A DNA stretch of 64,000 bases, from NCBI GenBank assembly GCA_964494475.1, contig CAZBRS010000001.1:62001-126000 (forward strand), given 5' to 3'. Source of the DNA: CAZBRS01 sp964494475. GTDB taxonomy: Bacteria > Myxococcota_A > UBA9042 > CAZBRS01. The notes under the pieces are model-generated. The model was given only the letters and a program-made list of their open reading frames with translations. It made no database searches and was not told the DNA's origin. Made by a program: the position numbers and the translations under genes. Of the stretch, positions 1 through 9,244 are shown piece by piece (the stretch's first letter is position 1; each line of letters starts with the position of its first letter).

Positions 1-3000
1 TCGGGGTCGCTGGAGCCCGTGCCGTCGAGCAGGAGGTCGTGGTTGCCGAGCACCGCCGAATCCGGGCCCGCGTGGGCCACCGGCGGCTCGTTCGAGCCGA
101 CGTTCACGGTCACCACGGTCTCGTCGGGCGTGCCGTCGATCCAGGGGTCGGAGACCACCAGGCGGAACGTGAGGGCGGTCGCGGCCGCGACCGTCGGGGC
201 CGTGAAGACCGGCGTATCGCTCGTGGGGTCGTCGAGCGTGACGGCGGGGCCCTCGACCTGGCTCCACAGGTAGGCGAGGGCGTCGCCCTCGGCGTCGGAC
301 GAGGCGCGTCCGTCGAGGGTCACCGCGGCCCCCGCGTCGACGACCTGCTCGGCCCCGGCCTCGGCCGTGGGCGGCGTGTTGGCGCGGCAGGCCTCGTCGG
401 CGCAGACGGCCTCGTCTGCGCAGTCGTCGTCGGTGGCGCAGGTGGTCGCGCACGCGCTGGCGTCGGCGCACGCAGCGTAGGGGGCGCAGGGCACGCCCTC
501 GGGCTTGGCGCAGGCGCCCTGGCCGTCGCAGGCGTCGGGCGAGAAGGCCACGCCGTCGACGCACGAGGCGTCGGCGCCGCAGGGCGTTCCGGTCGGGAAC
601 GGGGCCGTCACGCAGGCGTCGCCACCCTCGTCGCAGGCCGCCGAGAGGCACTCGGTGGCAGCGCCGGAGCAGTCGCGTGCGCCACCCGGCTCGCACGCCC
701 CGTCGGCGCAGGCGTCGGCCACCGTGCAGAACAAACCGTCGTCGCAGGGCGTGCCGGTCGCGGTGCTCACGTAGACGCACTGCCCGGTGAGCCCGTCGCA
801 GGCTCCGACCCCGGCGCACAGCCCCTGGTCGGGGCAGACGAGCCGGTCCTCGCCGACACAGGCGCCCTCGAGGCAGTGCGAGGCGGGGGTGCAGGCGTCG
901 GCGTCGTCGCAGGCGGTCACGAGGTCGGGCAGCGCGAGCTTGACGCACGCGTTCACGTCGTCGTCGCAGGCGCCGGCGTTGCAGCCGTCGGCCTGGAACG
1001 AGCAGTCGCGGGCCGCGCCGCCGAGGCAGGCGCCCCCCAGGCACGTGTCGCCCAGGTTGCACCAGGCGCCGTCTTCGCAGGCCGTGCCGTCCAGCACCGA
1101 GGTCCAGGCCCGCCGGTCGGCCGCGTCGCAGTATTGGCAGGCGTTCTGGGGGTTGAAGCTGCCGACCGACACGCACGCGCCGTCGACCAGGCAGCCCACC
1201 GTCACCGTGTGCGCGCACACGCCGTCGGTGCACGTGTCGGTGCTGCAGGCGAAGCCGTCGGTCTCGCACGCGAGCCCGTTCGCGAGCGGCACGGGCCGGC
1301 AGGCGTCGTCGTCCTCGATGCAGACCGAGCCGTTGCAGGAGTCGGCCACGCCCGAGCAGTCGCGGGCCGGACCGGCCTGGCAGGCGCCCGCGGAGCAGGT
1401 GTCGTCGACGGAGCAGAAGAGCCCGTCGTCGCAGGGGGTGGCGTCGGTCACGGCGGTCCACTCCAGCGGGTGGGCGGGGTCGCAGACCCGGCAGGTGGTG
1501 TCGTCGGGCGAGGTACCCTCGGCCACGCACGCGCCGTCGATGAGGCAGCCTTCGGTCACGTCGTGCCGGCACGCACCGGCGGCGCAGGCATCGGCCGTGC
1601 ACGCGAGCCCGTCGTCGGGGCAGGGCGCGCCGTCGGCGGCCGGGGGGGTCGAGCAGAGGCCCGTGGCCGGCTCGCACGCCCCGTCGACGTGGCAGGCGTC
1701 CGCGGCGCTGCAGGCCACCGGGTCGGCGCCCTGGCAGGCGCCGGCCACGCAGGTGTCGGCGCGCGTGCAGGCGTCGGCGTCGTCGCAGGGCGCGCCGTCG
1801 CTGACGTTCGGGTGGGTGCAGAGCCCCGCCGCGCACAGGTTGGCGGTGCAGGCGTTGCCGTCGCCCGAGCAGGCCGCGCCCTCGTTGGCGGGCACGCACG
1901 CGCCGCCCTGGCACGCGGTGCACTCGGGGCACGTCACGTCCTTGCACAGATCGGAGCAGGTGCCGGCCTGATCGCAGCCGAAGCCGGTGGGGCACGTGCC
2001 GCAGTCGTGGCAACCCGACGGCGAGGCGCCGCACGAGCGCGTGCCGCAGTCGCTGACGATGAGCACGTGGCCGCACACCCCGGCGTCGCAGGTGTCGGTC
2101 GTGCACGCGTCGGCGTCGCTGGCGCAGGCCTCGCCCTGGTGGGCCGGGCTCTTGGCGCACCCGTCGCCGGCCTCGTCGCAGACGCCGGCGTTGCACGCGT
2201 CGGAGGCGCTCGAACAGTCGCGCGCGCCGCCCGCGAGGCACACGCCGCTGGCGCAGGCGTCGCTCACGGTGCAGAACTGGCCGTCCTCGCAGGACTGGCC
2301 GTCGGCTCGCTTCGACCAGGCCAAGGGAGCCGCCGGGTCGCAGGCCTCGCACGAGTTCGCGGGGTTCAGGCCGCCGGCCGCGACGCACGCGCCGCCGAGC
2401 AGGCAGCCCATCACCACCGTGTGGCCGCAGGCGCCGTCGAGGCACAGGTCGAGGGTGCAGCCCAGCCCGTCGGAGGCGCAGGGAGCGCCGCTCGAGACGG
2501 GCGCGTGGGTGCAGGCGCCACCCGTGCACACGTCGTTGGTGCACTCGTTCGCGTCGTTGGTGCACGCGGTGCCGTTCGGTAGCGGGTTGCCCTTGCACGC
2601 GTCGGTGGCCTCGTCGCACGTGCCGGTGTTGCAGAGGTCGCTGCTGGCCGAGCAGTCGCGCGCGCCCCCGGCGGTGCAGGCGCCGCCGGCGCAGGCATCG
2701 CCGATGGTGCAGTAGAGCCCGTCCTCGCAGGGCAGGCCGTTGGCCAGGGCCGTGTGCTGGCAGGCCCCCGTCAGGCAGTAGTCGGCGGTGCAGGTGTTGC
2801 CGTCGTCGGTGCAGGGCAGGCCGTTGGCGACCGCCTTGTGCTCGCAGGCGCCCGCCTTGCAGCTGTCGGCGGTGCACGCGTTGCCGTCGTCGGGGCACGC
2901 GATGCCGTCGTCGACCGCGATCGGCAGGCAGGTGTCCAAGGCCTCGTCGCAGGTGCCCGCGTGGCACGCGTCGGCCACGCCCGAGCAGTCGCGGGCCGGG

Positions 3001-5069
3001 CCGGCGGCGCACACGCCCGCCAGGCAGGCGTCGGTCACGGTGCAGTACTTGCCGTCGTCGCACGAGAGGCCGTCGTTGGCCTTGGACCACGCGGCGGGCG
3101 AGGCCTGGTTGCAGACCTCGCAGGCGTTGGCCGGGTTCTTCGCGCCGTGCGCCACGCACGCCCCGCCCATCCAGCAGCCCACGCCGCTGGCCACGCGGGA
3201 GCACCCCGTGAGTGGATCGCACGTGTCGGTGGTGCACTCCAGACCGTCGACGCACGACATCGTGGTGCAGGCCACCGCCTCGACCCGACCCCAGCCGAAC
3301 ACGTCGTCGCGGCCCGGGTCGCCGAGGTCGTAGGCCGACTGCTTCAGGGCGGCCAGCGCGACCGCGTCCTTCTTTCCCGAGAGCTGCAGCAGCAGCGCGT
3401 ACACGCCGGCGGCGTGGGGCGCCGAGGCCGAGGTGCCGCCGAAGGCTTCGGGCGCGTAGGACGCCGTCGCTACGCCCGTGGGCGCCGCGACGTCGGGTTT
3501 CGGCAGCATGGCGCCCGTGAGCTCGTTGGGGATGGCCGGGCCGTTGGAGCTGTACTCGGCGATGGTGTCGAAGAGGGTGGTGGCGCCTATGCACACCGTG
3601 TGCTCGCCCACGCAGGGAGTGACCACGCTGTGCTCGGGGTGGCGGAACGCAGTGGCCATGGGGATGCCGTGGGTGAACAATTGCAACGTGTGGTTCTTGC
3701 TGGCGCTGAACTTGCTGACCATGACGGCGTGACAGCCCTCGACCGTCACGGTGGTCGAGGCGTACTCGATGGGCGCGCCGCCGTTGGTCGACTGATCGTA
3801 GACCGAGCCGCCCGCCAGCACCCAGCAGGCCGTGCCGCCCGGATCGGTGTCGCTGCACTCGCCGGCCGCCGACGAATCGGTCCACCGGAGCAGGTACAGG
3901 TCGTAGTCCTGCTTGGTGCCCGGGTTCGCGAGATCGCTTCCCCAGTCGTCCCAGATGAGGCTGACGTCGAGGGGAAAGCCGACGGGCAGGACGTAGCAGC
4001 CCGTGTCGTCTCCGAACAGCAGGCCGCCTCCGAGGTCGGGGTCGCCGAAGTCGTGGAGGTCTTCGGCGCCCGCAGCAGGCGTGAACGTGCCGTAGTAGTG
4101 CACGTCGCCGTAGTTGCCGGCCGAGGCGAAGTAGGGCACGCCCGCCTGGGTCGAGCCGCTCGCCATCTGGGCCAGGGCCCCGCGTCCGTCGAGGGGCTCC
4201 CAGACCTCGGAGCCGAGGGAGGCCGAGATGATGTCGACGGGCCTGGCCTGAAGCCAGGCCACTGCTTGCTGCCACGCGACCAGGGTGTCGATGTTCACGA
4301 GCACCAGGTTCGCGTCGGGCGCCAGGTCGTGCAGGATCTCGGCCACGGCCGTGCCGTGCACGTCGTCGGCCGCGCCGCCCAGGAATCCGCCGGCCGCGAA
4401 CGAGTGGGTCTCGACCGTGGCGGGCAGTTCGGTCCCCAGGCGCGCCGCGTAGTTGCCGAACGACACGTCGATGACGCCGATCGTGATCCCCGCGCCCTTG
4501 GTGCCCGCGGCGTGCAGCAGGTTGGCCCGGGTGATGGCGAGGCCCTCGGAGACGACCTGCCGGCGGGGGGGGAGGGCCGCGGCTACGCGCGCCACGCCGC
4601 CCAGGTTGCCCACGCGCGCCAGATCGGCCACGGGGATCCAGGCCTGCACCAGGCCCTCGAAGCGCCGATCGATGGCCACGCGGTAGCCGCCGAGGTCGAG
4701 GTGCTCGCCGTCGACGCCCGGCAGGTCGGCGTCCTTCAGGGTGAGGGTGGTCAGCACGGCGTCGGCGCGGAAGGGCAGGCGGTAGCCCCTCGCGATCGCG
4801 GCGGCGTCGCGCCGGGGCTGCCCGTCGCGGGTGAGCAGCGCGGCCAGGGGCGCGTCGAGGCGGGACCTCACCGACTCGCGCGCGGGCAGCCGCGCCGCGT
4901 GCAGCGGAGCGCGGGGCGCGGCCACGGTGGCGAACGGCGCCTTCGTGCCCTTGGCGGCCGAGTCCGGCGACGTCAGCGCCGCCGCGGCGAGATCGATGGG
5001 CTCGGGGGTCGCGCACGCGAGCAGCAGCACTCCGAGAAACGACAGGAACATCAATCGATTGAGACGCAT
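1..5069 (-). CDS. Secreted S8 (subtilisin-like) serine peptidase with Cys-rich repeats and PKD-like domain, 3' end outside window
   Basis: About 1689 codons are visible and the C-terminus lies beyond base 1. The start MRLNRLMF has GGGAG seven bases upstream; an in-frame ATG two codons earlier is too close to it. A hydrophobic signal segment (to about residue 18) ends in a lipobox-like LLLAC, so the protein is exported and perhaps lipidated. The subtilase triad is visible: Asp in GVIDVS (about residue 198), His in DDVHGTA (about 238) and Ser in GGTSASAPHAAG (about 545). From about residue 600 to 1520 come repeated cysteine modules of the type CDDGLFC...ARDCS; ARDCS occurs six times. These match the disulfide-rich repeats typical of myxobacterial surface proteins. 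From about 1560 a PKD/K319-like beta domain begins (PPTAEAGAEQ) and a second copy follows at the window edge. Likely a surface or secreted protease; its substrate is unknown. Confidence 0.9.
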   Translation of the reverse strand, partial: MRLNRLMFLSFLGVLLLACATPEPIDLAAAALTSPDSAAKGTKAPFATVAAPRAPLHAARLPARESVRSRLDAPLAALLTRDGQPRRDAAAIARGYRLPFRADAVLTTLTLKDADLPGVDGEHLDLGGYRVAIDRRFEGLVQAWIPVADLARVGNLGGVARVAAALPPRRQVVSEGLAITRANLLHAAGTKGAGITIGVIDVSFGNYAARLGTELPATVETHSFAAGGFLGGAADDVHGTAVAEILHDLAPDANLVLVNIDTLVAWQQAVAWLQARPVDIISASLGSEVWEPLDGRGALAQMASGSTQAGVPYFASAGNYGDVHYYGTFTPAAGAEDLHDFGDPDLGGGLLFGDDTGCYVLPVGFPLDVSLIWDDWGSDLANPGTKQDYDLYLLRWTDSSAAGECSDTDPGGTACWVLAGGSVYDQSTNGGAPIEYASTTVTVEGCHAVMVSKFSASKNHTLQLFTHGIPMATAFRHPEHSVVTPCVGEHTVCIGATTLFDTIAEYSSNGPAIPNELTGAMLPKPDVAAPTGVATASYAPEAFGGTSASAPHAAGVYALLLQLSGKKDAVALAALKQSAYDLGDPGRDDVFGWGRVEAVACTTMSCVDGLECTTDTCDPLTGCSRVASGVGCWMGGACVAHGAKNPANACEVCNQASPAAWSKANDGLSCDDGKYCTVTDACLAGVCAAGPARDCSGVADACHAGTCDEALDTCLPIAVDDGIACPDDGNACTADSCKAGACEHKAVANGLPCTDDGNTCTADYCLTGACQHTALANGLPCEDGLYCTIGDACAGGACTAGGARDCSASSDLCNTGTCDEATDACKGNPLPNGTACTNDANECTNDVCTGGACTHAPVSSGAPCASDGLGCTLDLCLDGACGHTVVMGCLLGGACVAAGGLNPANSCEACDPAAPLAWSKRADGQSCEDGQFCTVSDACASGVCLAGGARDCSSASDACNAGVCDEAGDGCAKSPAHQGEACASDADACTTDTCDAGVCGHVLIVSDCGTRSCGASPSGCHDCGTCPTGFGCDQAGTCSDLCKDVTCPECTACQGGACVPANEGAACSGDGNACTANLCAAGLCTHPNVSDGAPCDDADACTRADTCVAGACQGADPVACSAADACHVDGACEPATGLCSTPPAADGAPCPDDGLACTADACAAGACRHDVTEGCLIDGACVAEGTSPDDTTCRVCDPAHPLEWTAVTDATPCDDGLFCSVDDTCSAGACQAGPARDCSGVADSCNGSVCIEDDDACRPVPLANGLACETDGFACSTDTCTDGVCAHTVTVGCLVDGACVSVGSFNPQNACQYCDAADRRAWTSVLDGTACEDGAWCNLGDTCLGGACLGGAARDCSFQADGCNAGACDDDVNACVKLALPDLVTACDDADACTPASHCLEGACVGEDRLVCPDQGLCAGVGACDGLTGQCVYVSTATGTPCDDGLFCTVADACADGACEPGGARDCSGAATECLSAACDEGGDACVTAPFPTGTPCGADASCVDGVAFSPDACDGQGACAKPEGVPCAPYAACADASACATTCATDDDCADEAVCADEACRANTPPTAEAGAEQVVDAGAAVTLDGRASSDAEGDALAYLWSQVEGPAVTLDDPTSDTPVFTAPTVAAATALTFRLVVSDPWIDGTPDETVVTVNVGSNEPPVAHAGPDSAVLGNHDLLLDGTGSSDP

Positions 5070-5097
5070 TCCCATACTCCCGTTCGAAGGCGGCCGC

Positions 5098-5126
5098 ACT
5101 GTACTGAACTCACGGGCCGATGTAAA
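5098..5126 (-). promoter_or_regulatory. Promoter for the S8 peptidase
   Basis: On the minus strand TTTACA (5126-5121), a 17-nt spacer and TACAGT (5103-5098) form a housekeeping-type promoter, with the predicted start about 22 nt before the ATG at 5069. Confidence 0.55.
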
Positions 5127-5147
5127 CCGTGATCGAGGCACGGGGCC

Positions 5148-5175
5148 TTGTCAACTCGCTCCGAGGGACTAGGTT
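5148..5175 (+). promoter_or_regulatory. Promoter for icd
   Basis: TTGTCA (5148-5153), 16 nt, TAGGTT (5170-5175), about 33 nt before the icd start. It diverges from the peptidase promoter, and the two share a 139-bp spacer. Confidence 0.5.
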
Positions 5176-5208
5176 ATTTCGCACCACGAAGTTCATGGAG
5201 GCCCTCCC

Positions 5209-6441
5209 ATGCAGAGCGCTCGACTCGCGCCCCCGCCCGCCGGATCGGCCATCGGCTACGCGAACGGCCGCTACCAGGTGCCCCCCGATCCCGTCATCCC
5301 CTTCATCGAGGGCGACGGCATCGGCGTCGACATCACGCCGGCCATGCAGCAGGTGGTCGACGCCGCGGTGGCCAAGGCCTACGACGAGAAGCGTCGCATC
5401 GCGTGGTACAAGGTGCCGGCCGGCGAGTCGTCGTACAAGGCGCACGGCGAGTGGCTCCCCGCCGAGACGCTGGCCGCCATCCGTGACTACCGGGTGGCCA
5501 TCAAGGGCCCCATGACCACCCCCGTGGGGGGCGGCATCCGCTCGTTGAACGTGGCGCTGCGACAAGAACTGTCGCTCTTCGCCTGCGTGCGCCCCGTGCG
5601 CTGGTTCGACGGGGTGCCGGCGCCCGTGAAGCGCCCGCAGGATCTCGACGTGGTCATCTTCCGCGAGAACATGGAAGACCTCTACATGGGCATCGAGTTC
5701 CCGGCCGACAGCGCCGAGGCGCGCGACGTCATCGAGACGGTGCACCGCCACACGAAGAAGCGCATCCCCGAGGGCTCGGGCATCGGCATCAAGCCCATGT
5801 CGAGGCGTGGCACCGAGCGCATCACCGAAGCGGCGTTCCAGTACGCCCGGGCCAAGGGGCGCACCTCGCTCACCATCGTGCACAAGGGCAACATCCAGAA
5901 GTTCACCGAGGGCGCGTTCCGCGACTGGGCCTACGCCTGGCTCACCACGAACCATCGTGACGAGGTGGTGACCGAGGACGAACTCTACAAGGGCGCCAGC
6001 GCCGACGGGCGCCTGGTGGTCAAGGACCGCATCGCGGACGCCATGTTCCAGCAGCTGCTGCTGCGCCCCGACGAGTACGACGTGATCGTCACGCCCAACC
6101 TGAACGGTGACTACCTCTCCGACGCCTGCGCCGCGCAGGTGGGCGGGCTCGGCATGGCGCCGGGCGCGAACCTCGGCGACGGCGTGGGCGTGTTCGAGGC
6201 CACCCACGGCACCGCGCCGAAGTACGCGGGGCAGGACAAGGTGAACCCCGGCTCGCTGATCCTCTCGGCGTGCATGATGCTCGAGACGCTGGGCTGGGAC
6301 GAAGCAGCCAAGCTGATCTACGACGCCATCTCGAAGGCCATCTCCGACGGCCAGGTCACCTACGATCTGGCGCGCCAGATGCAAGGTGCGACCGAGCTCA
6401 GCTGCTCGGGCTTCGCCATGGCCATCGTCGCGCGGCTCTGA
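5209..6441 (+). CDS. icd: NADP-dependent isocitrate dehydrogenase
   Basis: 410 residues, the size of the dimeric E. coli-type enzyme that oxidises isocitrate to 2-oxoglutarate and CO2 in the TCA cycle. Family signatures are clear: FIEGDGIG near residue 32, the phosphorylation-loop motif GGGIRSLNVALRQ with Ser112 (equivalent to E. coli Ser113), FRENMEDLYMG, NLNGDYLSD and HGTAPKYAGQDKVNPGS. Lys338 and Tyr339 in the last motif are the residues that select NADP over NAD. GGAGG lies 8 nt before the ATG. The 3' end overlaps the convergent pseudokinase gene by 82 bp. NADPH made here could be converted by the transhydrogenase encoded at 16597-18054. Confidence 0.97.
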   Translation: MQSARLAPPPAGSAIGYANGRYQVPPDPVIPFIEGDGIGVDITPAMQQVVDAAVAKAYDEKRRIAWYKVPAGESSYKAHGEWLPAETLAAIRDYRVAIKGPMTTPVGGGIRSLNVALRQELSLFACVRPVRWFDGVPAPVKRPQDLDVVIFRENMEDLYMGIEFPADSAEARDVIETVHRHTKKRIPEGSGIGIKPMSRRGTERITEAAFQYARAKGRTSLTIVHKGNIQKFTEGAFRDWAYAWLTTNHRDEVVTEDELYKGASADGRLVVKDRIADAMFQQLLLRPDEYDVIVTPNLNGDYLSDACAAQVGGLGMAPGANLGDGVGVFEATHGTAPKYAGQDKVNPGSLILSACMMLETLGWDEAAKLIYDAISKAISDGQVTYDLARQMQGATELSCSGFAMAIVARL

Positions 6442-7649
6442 TCGCGCGGGCTCGCGTTCGAGGTCCGCGCCGGGAGTTCTTCGGCGGGCGCGACCAGCAG
6501 CAGCCACAGCAGCGCCACGATGGCCAGCACCAGGAGGACGCCGATGAGCCAGCGGGCGTTCGCGCTGGCGGCGAGGCGGTCGAACCAGCTCGGCCGACGG
6601 GCGGCGACGGGGCAGCCGTACGCGAACTGGCCCTCGCGGGTCGGCCCCGCCGCGCCGCCGTAGCCGGGGGTCTCGCCGCCGGGGGTGTCGTCGGCCACGG
6701 CCTCGGGCAGCGACGTGACGGTCCGCGTGACCTCGTCGGCGTCGCGAGGTCGGTCGGCGGGGGACCACGCCATCAGGCGGTGCACGAGCTCGAGGAACCC
6801 CTCGGGGATGTCCTTGGGGACGTCGTCGCTGCGAACGGACAGGCGGGGCCGGTTGCCGGCGCGTCGCTCGAGGGCGGCCTCGGGCGCGAGCTGCGCCGCG
6901 AACGGCGGGTTGCCCGTCAGCAGGTGGAACAGGCACGCGCCGAGGGCATAGAGGTCGGAGCGTTCCTCGATGACGCCGCCCGTGAAGCGCTGGGGCGCCG
7001 CGTACGCCGAGGGGTGGGTGCCTCCCGTGTTGTTCGGACCACGCGGGGGCCACCAGGGCAGGCCGAAGCCCGTGATGCGCAGGTTGGGAGCGCCTCCCCC
7101 CGGGACCGTCTCGAGCCAGATGACCTCGGGCCGCAGATCCCAGTGGACCAGGCCCGCCCGGTGTCCCTCGGCCAGGCCCTCGAGCAGCTGCAGCGTGATC
7201 TCGCGGACGCGGACCCAGCCGAAGTGCTCGCGGTCGTCGATGAGCTGGCGCAGCGATCGGCCGCGCACGTACTCGGTGACCAGGAAGAGCCGGCCGTCGC
7301 TGGTGCGCCCGCGGTCGAGGACCTTGGCCACGTGGTGCGTGGCCACCTGGCGGCAGCGTTCGGCCTGCTGGTCGAAGGCGAGCGCGTAGGCCTCGTCGGC
7401 CGACAGGTCGGGCCGGACGATGCGCACGGACACCGCCGTGCCGGTGGCGAGCACCACCCCACGGTACATGCCGCCGCACTCGTCGGAGCCCCAGTAGACC
7501 TCGAGCCTGTAGGCCGAGAGCAGCGGATCAGCCTCGGCGGGCGGTTCGCCCGTTCGATCGCCGGACTCGGCCAGCGCCCGGGTCGGCCGATCGTCGTTGG
7601 GGCACACGGGGCCTACCGTGTGGAGTTGGCAGTGAGGGCAGACACGCAT
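6360..7649 (-). CDS. Membrane-anchored protein kinase-fold protein, probable pseudokinase
   Basis: 429 residues. The N-terminus has a zinc-ribbon-like cluster (CPHC at 4-7, C16). A Ser/Thr kinase fold spans about 47-310, then a linker and one transmembrane segment (about 366-388), so the kinase domain faces the cytoplasm. Kinase landmarks are present but altered. The Gly-rich loop is degenerate, the ATP-anchoring Lys of the VAIK motif is Arg76 (VSVRIV), HRD is HWD (169-171), and the metal-binding DFG is GFG (194-196). APE-like AAPQRF and the C-lobe SDLYALGAC are kept. Loss of both Lys and DFG-Asp argues against normal phosphotransfer; I infer a scaffolding or sensing role. It lies between icd and gltA, and its 3' end is antisense to the last 82 bp of icd. 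Confidence 0.82.
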   Translation of the reverse strand: MRVCPHCQLHTVGPVCPNDDRPTRALAESGDRTGEPPAEADPLLSAYRLEVYWGSDECGGMYRGVVLATGTAVSVRIVRPDLSADEAYALAFDQQAERCRQVATHHVAKVLDRGRTSDGRLFLVTEYVRGRSLRQLIDDREHFGWVRVREITLQLLEGLAEGHRAGLVHWDLRPEVIWLETVPGGGAPNLRITGFGLPWWPPRGPNNTGGTHPSAYAAPQRFTGGVIEERSDLYALGACLFHLLTGNPPFAAQLAPEAALERRAGNRPRLSVRSDDVPKDIPEGFLELVHRLMAWSPADRPRDADEVTRTVTSLPEAVADDTPGGETPGYGGAAGPTREGQFAYGCPVAARRPSWFDRLAASANARWLIGVLLVLAIVALLWLLLVAPAEELPARTSNASPRDQSRATMAMAKPEQLSSVAPCIWRARS

Positions 7650-7656
7650 GCCGGGA

Positions 7657-7685
7657 TGATTACTGCAGCGCTGACGCGCCGTCGA
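7657..7685 (-). promoter_or_regulatory. Promoter for the pseudokinase, apparently leaderless
   Basis: Minus strand TCGACG (7685-7680), 17 nt, TAATCA (7662-7657). Only seven bases separate the -10 box from the ATG at 7649, so transcription would start at or beside the start codon. There is no Shine-Dalgarno sequence. Confidence 0.4.
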
Positions 7686-7708
7686 GAGGGAATCGGGATC
7701 TTCTTTGG

Positions 7709-9094
7709 CTACCGCGCCAGAACCGAGGCCGAGTCGGCGGCGTCGGGACACTTGCGCTCGTTCACGGGCGTGTAGGGCACGTCGATCTCGCCGATGTACT
7801 TGAACGCGGGGCGCACGATCTTGAGGGGACCGGTCAGCATCTCGATGCGGTGCGCGGCCCACCCCGCCATGCGGGCCATGGCGAAGAGGGGCGTGAAGAC
7901 CTCGGTCGGGATGCCCAGGCAGTCGTAGATGAAACCCGAGTAGAAGTCCACGTTGGCGCACAGGGCCTCCTTCGAGCCCTTGCCCATCTCCTTCAGGACG
8001 CGCGGCGCCTCCTCCTCGAACAGCTCGTACAGCTCGAGCTCGTCCTGGCGCCCCTTCTCGATGGCCAGCTTGCGCGCGTACCTCTTCAGGATGACCGCGC
8101 GCGGGTCGCTGATGGTGTAGACCGCGTGGCCGAAGCCGTAGAGCACGCCGGTGCGATCGAACTTCTCCTTCTTGAGCAGCTGCACGATCCAGGCACGCAC
8201 CTCGTCGCGGGAGTGCCAGTTCTTCACGTCGCGCTTCACCTCTTCGAACATCTTCACGACCTGCACGTTGGCGCCGCCGTGCAGCGGGCCCTTGAGCGAG
8301 CCCACGGCCGCGGTGGCCGCCGCGTAGAAGTCGGTGCCCGTGGACGACACCACGCGCATGGTGAACGTCGAGTTGTTGCCGCCGCCGTGCTCGGCGTGCA
8401 GCACCAGCGCCACGTCGAGCACCCGGGCCTCGAGCGCGGTGAACTCCATGTTGGGGCGAAGCAGGCGCAGGAAGGTCTCGGCTGCCGTGTGGGTCGAGTC
8501 GGGCATGTGGATGATCAGGCTGCGGTCGCGGAAGCCGTAGTCGATGGAGTAGTAGGCCCACGGGACCAGCGGCACCAATTTGGCGACCAGCTCGAGCCCC
8601 TGGCGGATCTGGTTCTCGAGGGCCAGGTCGTCGGCGCGCTTGTCGCGGCTGTAGAGCACCATGATCGAGCGACCGAGCGCGTTCATGATGTCGGGGGTGC
8701 GGAAGGTCTGCAGCACGTCGCGCGAGAAGTTCTTCGGCAGGATGCGCATCTCGCCGAGGGTCATCACGAACTCCTCGAGCTCGAGGCGCGTGGGCAGGCG
8801 GCCGAAGATCAGGAGGAAGATGGTCTCCTCGAATCCGAAGTGACCCTCCTTCTCGAAGCCGTTCACCAGGTCCTCGACCTCGATGCCGCGGTAGTAGAGC
8901 TTGCCCGGGATGGCCGTGACGACCCCGTCCTTCTTGAGGTAGCCCTCGACCTCGCCGACGGTGGTCAGGCCGACCAGCACGCCCGTGCCGTCGTCGTTGC
9001 GCAGGCCGCGCTTCACGTCATGCCGGGCGTACGCCGCCGGGTCGATCTGGTTGAACTTCCGGGCCAACTCGCTCAGGTTTCCGCAGATGCCCAT
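7709..9094 (-). CDS. gltA: Citrate synthase
   Basis: 461 residues, the long bacterial citrate synthase type. It condenses oxaloacetate and acetyl-CoA to start the TCA cycle. Catalytic motifs are visible: GPLHGGANVQ (His about 271), GFGHAVY (His about 322) and NVDFYSG (Asp about 381). The segment HAEHGGGNNSTFT is typical of this subfamily. The start MGICGNLSEL is set by AGGAGG eight bases upstream; the open frame continues 61 codons further 5' but that part shows no domain character and runs to the acnA start. It is transcribed divergently from acnA and towards the pseudokinase. Confidence 0.95.
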   Translation of the reverse strand: MGICGNLSELARKFNQIDPAAYARHDVKRGLRNDDGTGVLVGLTTVGEVEGYLKKDGVVTAIPGKLYYRGIEVEDLVNGFEKEGHFGFEETIFLLIFGRLPTRLELEEFVMTLGEMRILPKNFSRDVLQTFRTPDIMNALGRSIMVLYSRDKRADDLALENQIRQGLELVAKLVPLVPWAYYSIDYGFRDRSLIIHMPDSTHTAAETFLRLLRPNMEFTALEARVLDVALVLHAEHGGGNNSTFTMRVVSSTGTDFYAAATAAVGSLKGPLHGGANVQVVKMFEEVKRDVKNWHSRDEVRAWIVQLLKKEKFDRTGVLYGFGHAVYTISDPRAVILKRYARKLAIEKGRQDELELYELFEEEAPRVLKEMGKGSKEALCANVDFYSGFIYDCLGIPTEVFTPLFAMARMAGWAAHRIEMLTGPLKIVRPAFKYIGEIDVPYTPVNERKCPDAADSASVLAR

Positions 9095-9131
9095 GAGGAA
9101 CCTCCTGTGATACCCCAACCTAAGAGCGATC

Positions 9132-9161
9132 GCGCTAGGTTCAATCCCTGCGCCGGGGCAA
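9132..9161 (-). promoter_or_regulatory. Possible promoter for gltA
   Basis: Minus strand TTGCCC (9161-9156), 18 nt, TAGCGC (9137-9132). The spacer is one base long and the -10 box is weak. Confidence 0.35.
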
Positions 9162-9216
9162 AATCGCGCCGGCCCGTCGGAGAGCGGGGCTGCACGCCTC
9201 GTGTGCCTGCTCGGGC

Positions 9217-9244
9217 TTGCGCGGGGGTAACCCGCGATTACTCT
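9217..9244 (+). promoter_or_regulatory. Promoter for acnA with an internal inverted repeat
   Basis: TTGCGC (9217-9222), 16 nt, TACTCT (9239-9244). The spacer holds the inverted repeat GCGGG-ggtaa-CCCGC (9221-9235), a possible operator. Only 31 bp separate the -10 box from the ATG. Confidence 0.42.

Noticed and set aside
39..2582. Long open frame on the plus strand inside the peptidase gene
   Set aside because: Its translation is Gly/Ala/Arg/Val-rich with no domain pattern, and the complementary strand holds the cysteine repeats. It is a shadow caused by high GC.
400..3300. Regularly spaced repeats reminiscent of a CRISPR array
   Set aside because: Repeat units differ, translate into conserved Cys modules on the minus strand and have no constant direct repeat with unique spacers.
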